NCBI GenBank assembly: GCA_046729895.1
Contig: JBKPHP010000016.1
Coordinates: 1 to 6,725 of the forward strand
Reading direction: 5' to 3'
Length of the DNA stretch: 6,725 nucleotides
Origin: DASXBA01 sp046729895
Lineage (GTDB): Bacteria; Actinomycetota; Thermoleophilia; Solirubrobacterales; Thermoleophilaceae
Both the position numbers and the translations under genes were made by a program. Below are positions 1 to 4,749 of this stretch, in pieces (the stretch's first letter is position 1; every line of letters starts with the position of its first letter). The notes beneath the pieces were generated by a model. The model was not told the DNA's origin. It worked only from the letters and a program-made list of their open reading frames with translations, and did no database searches.

Positions 1-149
1 TCGTGGCGGACGCGCTGCGGCTGATCTCCGAGTGCCCCTGCGAGTCCGGCTGCCCCTCCTGCGTTCAGTCGCCGAAGTGCGGAAACCTCAACGAGCCCCT
101 CAACAAGCGTGGCGCCGTCGAGCTCTTGACCAGGATTCACACCGCCTGA
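1..149 (+). CDS. DEAD/DEAH-box helicase with DUF1998 (MrfB/YprA-like), C-terminal fragment
   Basis: Only the last 48 codons are in the window; the reading frame enters at base 3 and ends at TGA 147-149. The visible peptide contains CPCESGCPSCVQSPKCGN followed by LNEPLNKRGAVELL. This cysteine-rich block and tail are characteristic of the DUF1998 zinc-binding domain at the end of the YprA/MrfB family of superfamily 2 helicases. In that family four clustered cysteines bind a metal, and Bacillus MrfB is linked to mitomycin-lesion repair. The helicase motor domains lie upstream, outside the window, so the helicase assignment rests on the C-terminal signature alone. The gene converges on the small membrane-protein gene, with 42 bp between the stop codons, and has no evident functional link to the sulfate operon. 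Confidence 0.85.
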   Translation, partial: VADALRLISECPCESGCPSCVQSPKCGNLNEPLNKRGAVELLTRIHTA

Positions 150-191
150 GACCCATATCGGCCCCCGGGCGCCCGTGATGGCCGAACGCGG

Positions 192-458
192 CTAGTCGCG
201 TGCGCGTCCGCTGCCCGCGTAGGAGGCGAGGTCGAACAGGAACGCGAGCACGACCAGGAACCACTCGAAGCCCCGGACGCCGCGGCCGGAGTCCCAGAAG
301 ACCGCGTACGCGAGCGTGGTCCACGGCAGCAGGAAGAAACCCAGGAGCGGAACGATCCAGCTCTCGAAGGCGCGGCTTAGCAGATCGCTGAAGATCCAGA
401 TGGCGAAGAGCGCCAGGCGCGGCGAGATCAGCGCAAGGAGCGCGGCGAAGCAGCCCAT
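192..458 (-). CDS. Small three-helix integral membrane protein, function unknown
   Basis: This 88-residue protein starts MGCFAALLALISPRLALFAI and ends in a polar GSGRARD tail. Three hydrophobic segments lie at about residues 4-23, 34-54 and 64-80. Between them are the motifs FSDLLSRAFESW (about 23-34), LLPWTTLAYAVFWDSG (about 43-58) and GFEWFLVVLAFLFDLASY (63-80). The high density of Trp and Phe and the conserved-looking WTTLAYA and FEWFLV blocks resemble a small actinobacterial hypothetical membrane protein, but I cannot name a family. The frame stays open upstream to 716, but that extension is Arg/Ser/Pro-rich and low in hydrophobicity, so ATG at 458 is taken as the start; a GTG one codon earlier is possible. 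No strong ribosome binding site precedes it. It is divergent from sbp and shares its intergenic region. Nothing visible ties it to sulfate uptake. Confidence 0.75.
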   Translation of the reverse strand: MGCFAALLALISPRLALFAIWIFSDLLSRAFESWIVPLLGFFLLPWTTLAYAVFWDSGRGVRGFEWFLVVLAFLFDLASYAGSGRARD

Positions 459-538
459 CACGGCGACGATACACGGCGGGCTCCGCCGGCGTGGAGACCA
501 TCCGGCGCCCCGAGTATGGCCTCCCGGCCGTCCCGAGT

Positions 539-556
539 GGGGGCCGTCCGGCCCCC
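539..556. repeat. GC-rich perfect hairpin in the divergent intergenic region
   Basis: GGGGGCC (539-545) and GGCCCCC (550-556) form a perfect 7-bp G/C stem with a GTCC loop. No T-run follows on either strand, so it does not look like a canonical intrinsic terminator. It lies upstream of the predicted sbp promoter and of the membrane-protein start on the other strand. It could be transcribed only as part of a longer leader, or it could act at the DNA level. GC-rich hairpins are common in such genomes, so function is uncertain. Confidence 0.5.
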
Positions 557-582
557 CCGAGGGGCAATTTGCACGGCTTCGG

Positions 583-612
583 TGGACATCCTGTAGGCTG
601 CCACTCGATAAT
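583..612 (+). promoter_or_regulatory. Predicted sigma-70-type promoter of the sulfate operon
   Basis: TGGACA at 583-588 matches the -35 consensus TTGACA at five of six positions. GATAAT at 607-612 matches the -10 consensus TATAAT at five of six. They are separated by 18 bp. The predicted transcription start falls near 618-620, giving a leader of only about 16 nt before the GTG start at 635. The -10 lies in a short AT-rich island within very GC-rich DNA. Prediction from sequence only. Confidence 0.55.
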
Positions 613-623
613 TTCGATGAGAA
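604..623. promoter_or_regulatory. Candidate operator overlapping the sbp -10 element
   Basis: Bases 605-617 (TCGATAATTTCGA) form a 13-bp imperfect dyad with one mismatched pair. A wider pair of half-sites, CTCGA (604-608) and GAGAA (619-623), brackets it with a 10-bp gap. A protein bound here would cover the -10 and the predicted transcription start, the classic place for a repressor. The same two half-sites occur just upstream of the Rrf2-family regulator gene with an 11-bp gap. Binding by that regulator is an inference. Confidence 0.3.
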
Positions 624-624
624 A

Positions 625-630
625 AGGTGA
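625..630 (+). promoter_or_regulatory. Ribosome binding site deciding the sbp start
   Basis: AGGTGA (within AAAAGGTGA) complements the 3' end of 16S rRNA and sits 4 nt before GTG 635, a suitable distance. The in-frame ATG at 617 has no Shine-Dalgarno-like sequence before it and would lie at or upstream of the predicted transcription start, so GTG 635 is preferred. Confidence 0.6.
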
Positions 631-634
631 CTTT

Positions 635-1651
635 GTGACCTACTGGACTCGCGCCGCCTTCGGCGCTCTCGCGTCCACCCTGCTGGCCGTCGCCGCGATC
701 GGCTGTGGCGGCACATCCGGGGCGTCCGGCGACGGCAAGGGCAAGCTGACGCTTGTCGCCTACTCGACGCCCCAAGAGGCGTACCAGGAGATCATCCCCG
801 CCTTTCAGAAGACGTCGGCGGGCAGGGGCGTCGGGTTCACTCAGTCCTATGGCGCCTCCGGCGAGCAGGAGCGAGCCGTGGAGGGCGGGCTCCAGGCCGA
901 CGTCGTGGCGCTGTCGCTTGCTCCCGACGTCAACAAGCTCGTGGACGCCGGCCTCGTGGACGAGAGCTGGGACAAGGCTCCCTACGACGGCTTCGTCACG
1001 AACTCCGTGGTCGTCTTCGAGGTCCGCAAGGGCAACCCGAAGCACATCAAGACCTGGGGCGACCTGGTCAAGCCCGGCGTCGACGTGCTCACGCCCAACC
1101 CGTTCACCTCGGGCGGCGCGAAGTGGAACATCATGGCCGCCTACGGCGCCCAGCTGGAGCAGGGCAAGTCGCCCCCCCAGGCGCTCGACTACCTGGGTCG
1201 GCTGTTCAAGAACGTATCGGTGCTCGACAAGAGCGCGCGCGAAGCCGGGCAGACGTTCTCGTCCGGCAAGGGAGACGTGCTGATCGCCTACGAGAACGAG
1301 GCGATCACCGCCCAGCAGAAGGGTGAGGACGTCGACTACGTGATCCCGGACCAGACGATCCTGATCGAGAACCCGGCCGCGGTGGACAACAAGGCGAAGA
1401 ATCCGGATGCCGCAAAGGCGTTCGTCGACTTCCTGCGGACCGACGAGGCGCAGAAGATCTACGCGGGGCACGGCTACCGGCCGGTTGACAAGAGCCTCAT
1501 GGACAAGAAGAAGTTCCCGAGCCCGCCGAGCCTGTTCCAGATCGACAAGTTCGGCGGTTGGTCGAAGGCGAACGACGAGTTCTTCGATCCGAGCAAGGGC
1601 AAGATCGCGAAGCTCTTTCAGAGTCAGGGGAAGAGCACTGCCTCCGGCTAG
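635..1651 (+). CDS. sbp: Sulfate ABC transporter substrate-binding lipoprotein
   Basis: This 338-residue extracytoplasmic receptor delivers sulfate to the CysTWA importer. The N-terminus has one Arg, a hydrophobic core and the sequence AAIGC, giving a probable lipid-modified Cys24; Ala at -3 is a slightly non-consensus lipobox. The mature part follows Sbp/SubI order: VAYSTPQEAY (41-50), QSYGASGEQERAVEGGLQADVV (70-91), LAPDVNKLVDAGLV (95-108), VRKGNPKHIKTWGDLVKPGV (130-149), TPNPFTSGGAKWN (153-165), GDVLIAYENEA (213-223) and FGGW (306-309). Ser159-Gly160-Gly161 match the backbone amides that hold sulfate in Salmonella Sbp. Tyr219 stands where that protein has the ligand-contacting Trp; Tyr also appears in mycobacterial SubI-type proteins as I recall them. 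GTG 635 was chosen for its ribosome binding site; ATG 617 is the alternative and would add RK to the signal's n-region. It is the first gene of the operon. Thiosulfate or another oxyanion cannot be excluded as ligand. Confidence 0.95.
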   Translation: MTYWTRAAFGALASTLLAVAAIGCGGTSGASGDGKGKLTLVAYSTPQEAYQEIIPAFQKTSAGRGVGFTQSYGASGEQERAVEGGLQADVVALSLAPDVNKLVDAGLVDESWDKAPYDGFVTNSVVVFEVRKGNPKHIKTWGDLVKPGVDVLTPNPFTSGGAKWNIMAAYGAQLEQGKSPPQALDYLGRLFKNVSVLDKSAREAGQTFSSGKGDVLIAYENEAITAQQKGEDVDYVIPDQTILIENPAAVDNKAKNPDAAKAFVDFLRTDEAQKIYAGHGYRPVDKSLMDKKKFPSPPSLFQIDKFGGWSKANDEFFDPSKGKIAKLFQSQGKSTASG

Positions 1652-2474
1652 CGACACCGCCCTCGAGGCGCCGCGCGCGCCGAGGCTCGCCCTTCCGGGA
1701 GGCGCGGCCCTCGGCCGCGGCGTGGTCCTCGTGTACCTGAGCGTGATCGCCCTGATCCCGCTCGCCGCCGTGGTCTCCCGCTCCACGGACGGGGGCCTCG
1801 GCGGCTTCTGGGACGCCGTCTCAAGCCCGCAGGCCGTGGCGGCGCTTCGGCTCACGGTCATAGCGTCGCTCGTGGTCGTCGCGATCAACGCCGTGGCCGG
1901 CACGCTGATCGCCTGGGTGCTCGTGCGGGACGAGTTCCCCGGCAGGGGGATCGTGAACTCCCTGATCGACCTCCCCTTCGCCCTGCCCACGATCGTGGCG
2001 GGCCTCACACTTCTGGCGCTCTACGGCCCGAAGGGCCCTGTCGGCGTGAGCGTCGCCTTCACCCGTGCCTCGGTTGGGCTGGCGCTGTTGTTCGTGACGC
2101 TGCCGTTCGTGGTGCGGGCGGTGCAGCCCGTGCTGCTGGAGCTGGACCGCGACATGGAGGAGGCGGCGGAGTCGCTCGGCGCCCGGCGACCGACAGTGTT
2201 CCGCCGGATCATCCTCCCCAGCCTCACACCCGCGATTCTCGCCGGCTCCGCGCTGGGCTTTGCGCGCGCCGTCGGGGAGTTCGGCTCGCTCGTGCTCCTG
2301 ACCGGGAACATCCCGTTCAAGACACAGGCGGCCTCCGTCTTCATCTTCTCGCAGGTGGAGAGCGACGACGTCACCGGGGCGGCGGCCGTGTCGGTGGTGC
2401 TCCTCGCCATCTCGCTCTTGGTCCTGCTCGCGATGGGCTGGCTCTCGCGGAGGGCGGTGCGGAACGGTGGCTAG
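1638..2474 (+). CDS. cysT: Sulfate ABC transporter permease CysT (CysU)
   Basis: One of two membrane subunits forming the sulfate channel. It carries the binding-protein-dependent permease fold: a first membrane helix at about 28-47, then several more, with the EAA loop (EEAAESLGARRPTVFRRIILP, about 174-194) that docks onto CysA. LIDLPFALPTIVAGLTLLALYG (109-130), TLPFVVRAVQPVL (154-166) and GFARAVGEFGSLVLLTGNIPFKT (207-229) match E. coli CysT closely. No ATG, GTG or TTG start exists near the sbp stop. CTG 1638, preceded by AGGGGAAG at 1626-1633 and overlapping sbp by 14 nt, gives 278 residues against 277 in E. coli. The 1652-1721 stretch keeps GC-rich third positions in this frame, which supports translation there. 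GTG 1722 (250 residues) is the conventional alternative, but it lacks a suitably spaced ribosome binding site and would start inside the first helix. Function is secure; the start is uncertain. Confidence 0.93.
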   Translation: MPPASDTALEAPRAPRLALPGGAALGRGVVLVYLSVIALIPLAAVVSRSTDGGLGGFWDAVSSPQAVAALRLTVIASLVVVAINAVAGTLIAWVLVRDEFPGRGIVNSLIDLPFALPTIVAGLTLLALYGPKGPVGVSVAFTRASVGLALLFVTLPFVVRAVQPVLLELDRDMEEAAESLGARRPTVFRRIILPSLTPAILAGSALGFARAVGEFGSLVLLTGNIPFKTQAASVFIFSQVESDDVTGAAAVSVVLLAISLLVLLAMGWLSRRAVRNGG

Positions 2475-3258
2475 GCTGGCCCTCCGCTTCACCGCGCTCT
2501 CCTACCTCGCCGTCCTGCTCGCGCTGCCGGTGGGCTTCGTCTTCTACAGGGCATTCGAGCACGGAATCGGGACCGCCTGGGACTCGGTGACCACGCCCGA
2601 GGCGCAGCACGCCTTCTGGCTGACCTGCCTGATGGTGGCGATCGCGGTTCCGCTCAACACGGTGTTCGGCGTGCTCTGCGGACTGGTGCTGGTGCGCCAG
2701 CGCTTCCGCGGCAGGGCGCTCCTGAGCGCGGCAATCGACCTGCCCTTCGCGGTCTCCCCCGTGGTGATCGGGCTCGCGCTCATCCTCATCTACGGGCGCA
2801 ACGGCTGGTTCGGCGGATGGCTCGCCGAACACGGCATCCAGATCATCTTCTCGCTGCCGGGAATGGTGCTCGCAACCATCTTCGTATCGCTGCCGTTCGT
2901 GGTCCGCGAGGTCGCGCCGCTCTTGCGCGAGATCGGAACGGAGCAGGAGCAGGCGGCGGCAACCCTCGGCGCCTCCCCGCTCCAGACCTTCTTCCGCGTC
3001 ACGCTGCCCGCGATCCGCTGGGGCGTCGCCTATGGCGTGGTCCTGACGACCGCCCGCGCACTCGGCGAGTTCGGCGCCGTCAGCATCGTGTCCGGCAAGC
3101 TGGCCGGGCAGACCGAGACCCTCACCCTCCACGTCGAGGACCGCTTCCAGGCGTTCGACCTGACGGGGGCCTACGCCGCGGCGGTGGTGCTCGCCCTCAT
3201 GGCGATCGCGACGCTGCTCGCCATGAACCTATTCAAGCCGAAGGCGGGCACCTCGTGA
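2467..3258 (+). CDS. cysW: Sulfate ABC transporter permease CysW
   Basis: Second membrane subunit of the sulfate importer, 263 residues, pairing with CysT. Distinctive CysW blocks are HAFWLTCLMVAIAVPLNTVFG (48-68), IDLPFAVSPVVIGLALILIYG (90-110), GGWLAEHGIQIIFSLPGMVLATIFVSLPFVVRE (116-148) and TTARALGEFGAVSIVSG, all collinear with E. coli CysW. The EAA loop is EQAAATLGASPLQTFFRVTLP (161-181). The C-terminus is shorter than the 291-residue E. coli protein and lacks its charged tail. It starts at GTG 2467, inside the end of cysT (8-nt overlap), with GGAGGG at 2449-2454 upstream. The next in-frame ATG is deep in the protein and would remove helix 1. The overlap implies translational coupling with cysT. 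Confidence 0.95.
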   Translation: MARLALRFTALSYLAVLLALPVGFVFYRAFEHGIGTAWDSVTTPEAQHAFWLTCLMVAIAVPLNTVFGVLCGLVLVRQRFRGRALLSAAIDLPFAVSPVVIGLALILIYGRNGWFGGWLAEHGIQIIFSLPGMVLATIFVSLPFVVREVAPLLREIGTEQEQAAATLGASPLQTFFRVTLPAIRWGVAYGVVLTTARALGEFGAVSIVSGKLAGQTETLTLHVEDRFQAFDLTGAYAAAVVLALMAIATLLAMNLFKPKAGTS

Positions 3259-4241
3259 GCATCGTGGCGCAGGGAGTCTCGAAGCGCTTCGGCGACTTCG
3301 TCGCGCTGGAGAACGTGTCGCTCGACGTTCCCGACGGCTCGCTGACCGCTCTCCTTGGACCGAGCGGCGGCGGCAAGTCCACCCTGCTGCGCGTGATCGC
3401 CGGGCTCGAGCAACCCGACTCCGGCCGCGTGGTCATCTCGGGCGAGGACGCCACGGCCACGCCGGCTCGCAAGCGGGGCGTCGGGTTCGTGTTCCAGCAC
3501 TACGCCGCGTTCAAGCACATGACGGTGCGCGACAACGTGGCCTTCGGGCTGAAGATCCGCAAGCGACCCAAGGCCGAGACTCGCGCGAAGGTGGACGAGC
3601 TGCTGGGACTCGTCCACCTGGAGGGCTTCGCGAGCCGCTACCCGGCCCAGCTCTCGGGGGGACAGCGACAGCGCATGGCACTGGCCCGCGCCCTCGCAGT
3701 GGAGCCGCGGGTGCTGCTGCTGGACGAGCCCTTCGGGGCGCTCGACGCGACCGTGCGGAAGGAGCTGCGGGCCTGGCTCCGGCGGCTGCACGACGAGGTT
3801 CACGTGACCACCATCTTCGTGACGCACGACCAGGAGGAGGCGATGGAGGTCGCCGAGCAGATCGTGGTGCTCAACCACGGTCGGGTCGAGCAGGTCGGCT
3901 CGCCCCGGGACCTCTACGAGCTGCCCGCCAACGAGTTCGTCATGAGCTTCGTCGGCCCGGTGAACCGGCTCGGCGACGGCCTCGTGCGCCCGCACGACCT
4001 CGTCCTCTCCCGCGACCCGGGCGCGGGGGGCGTGGAGGCCATGGTGGCCCGCGTGGTGCACCTCGGCTTCGAGGTGAGAGTGGAGCTGACCCTCGGCGAC
4101 AGCAGCCCCCTCTCCGCCCAGATCACCCGGGAGGAGGCCGACGAGCTGGAGCTCGCCCCGGGCGACATCGTCTACGTGCGCACGACCGCCCCGCGGGTCT
4201 TCAACGAGAGCGAGCGCGGGCGCCCAGGCGCGACTCCGTAG
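3255..4241 (+). CDS. cysA: Sulfate ABC transporter ATP-binding protein CysA
   Basis: Cytoplasmic ATPase of the importer, 328 residues. All core ABC motifs are intact: Walker A GPSGGGKST (35-43), Q-loop Gln81 in FVFQHYAAFKHMTV, signature LSGGQRQRMALARALA (133-148), Walker B VLLLDEP with catalytic Glu158, D-loop GALD (161-164) and switch His191 in VTHDQEEAM. After about residue 230 a TOBE-type regulatory domain follows, beginning FVGPVNRLGDGLVRPHDLVLS, typical of the CysA/PotA class. It is shorter than E. coli CysA (365 residues), with the loss in the C-terminal part. The GTG start at 3255 shares the tetranucleotide GTGA with the cysW stop, a coupled junction. The 3' end runs 41 nt into the convergent Rrf2-family gene. 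Sulfate specificity follows from the operon rather than from this subunit alone. Confidence 0.96.
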   Translation: MSIVAQGVSKRFGDFVALENVSLDVPDGSLTALLGPSGGGKSTLLRVIAGLEQPDSGRVVISGEDATATPARKRGVGFVFQHYAAFKHMTVRDNVAFGLKIRKRPKAETRAKVDELLGLVHLEGFASRYPAQLSGGQRQRMALARALAVEPRVLLLDEPFGALDATVRKELRAWLRRLHDEVHVTTIFVTHDQEEAMEVAEQIVVLNHGRVEQVGSPRDLYELPANEFVMSFVGPVNRLGDGLVRPHDLVLSRDPGAGGVEAMVARVVHLGFEVRVELTLGDSSPLSAQITREEADELELAPGDIVYVRTTAPRVFNESERGRPGATP

Positions 4242-4689
4242 GCGACCACGAGTCCGGATCCGTGGCCCGTTTCTCCACGGCGAGCGGCAGCGATCCCTCC
4301 GCCAGGTCGGAGAGCGACACGGTCTCGAGCACGTCGCGCATCGCTCCACGGAGCGCGATCCAGACGCGTTGGAGGGACTCGGCCGACCCCTGGTAGTCGA
4401 GCGCTTCCGGGCGCTCTCCCCGGACGCTTGCGAGCGGCCCCTCCACGGCGCGGATCACATCGGCCACGCTGATCTCGGCCGCCGGGCGGCCCAGCCAGTA
4501 GCCGCCCTCCGGCCCCCGCTGGCTGCGCACGATGCCCGCCTGCCGGAGCTCGATGAGGATGTTCTCGAGGAACTTGAGCGGAATGTCCTGGGCCTCGGCG
4601 AGCTGCTCGCCCTTCACCGGCTCGCCGTTCGCCGAGGCCAGCTCCACCGCCGCGCGGACCGCGTAGTCCACCTTGGCCGAGACCCGCAT
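4201..4689 (-). CDS. Rrf2-family transcriptional regulator, cysteine-free, probably CymR-like
   Basis: This 162-residue winged-helix DNA-binding protein opens with MRVSAKVDYAVRAAVELA, the standard Rrf2 N-terminus. The helix-turn-helix spans about 25-50 (GEQLAEAQDIPLKFLENILIELRQAG), and the wing is RSQRGPEGGYWL (55-66). The usual dimerisation helix follows (about 103-125). IscR-type members hold an iron-sulfur cluster with three cysteines around residues 92-104; here the whole protein has no cysteine, so an IscR-type cluster is excluded. The Firmicute relative CymR also works without a cluster and represses sulfur-uptake genes in complex with CysK; that parallel plus the adjacent sulfate operon suggests a sulfur-status regulator, as an inference. 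ATG 4689 is preferred because the extra codons to TTG 4707 are not family-like; GAGAGA 8 nt upstream is a possible weak ribosome binding site. The stop lies inside cysA. The Arg-rich C-terminal tail is probably unstructured. Confidence 0.9.
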   Translation of the reverse strand: MRVSAKVDYAVRAAVELASANGEPVKGEQLAEAQDIPLKFLENILIELRQAGIVRSQRGPEGGYWLGRPAAEISVADVIRAVEGPLASVRGERPEALDYQGSAESLQRVWIALRGAMRDVLETVSLSDLAEGSLPLAVEKRATDPDSWSPTESRLGARARSR

Positions 4690-4696
4690 CGTGTCA

Positions 4697-4719
4697 TTCT
4701 CTCGCAATCAGGTCGAGAA
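4697..4719 (-). promoter_or_regulatory. Candidate autoregulatory site upstream of the Rrf2-family gene
   Basis: On the minus strand TTCTC (4719-4715) and GAGAA (4701-4697) form an inverted repeat with a 13-bp gap; an inner CTCG/CGAG pair (4717-4714 and 4704-4701) is separated by 9 bp. It ends 7 bp before the ATG. It shares the half-sites CTCGA and GAGAA with the sbp promoter dyad (gap 11 here, 10 there). Rrf2 proteins often autoregulate, so this is a plausible operator, but GAGAGA here may also simply be the ribosome binding site. Confidence 0.25.
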
Positions 4720-4749
4720 CGCGGCCGGAGCCCTCGGCTGCCCGGTTCC

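Noticed and set aside
564..572. GCAATTTGC, a 9-bp palindrome upstream of the sbp -35, as an activator site
   Set aside because: The arms are only 4 bp; nothing else supports it and the match does not extend.
458..2008. 516-codon open frame on the minus strand across sbp and cysT
   Set aside because: It is antisense to two genes with clear family matches, has low-complexity Arg/Ala/Leu/Val composition and no recognisable motif; long antisense frames are expected in very GC-rich coding DNA.
3171..4349. 392-codon open frame on the minus strand opposite cysA
   Set aside because: It is the shadow of cysA, whose Walker A, signature and Walker B motifs are intact on the plus strand.
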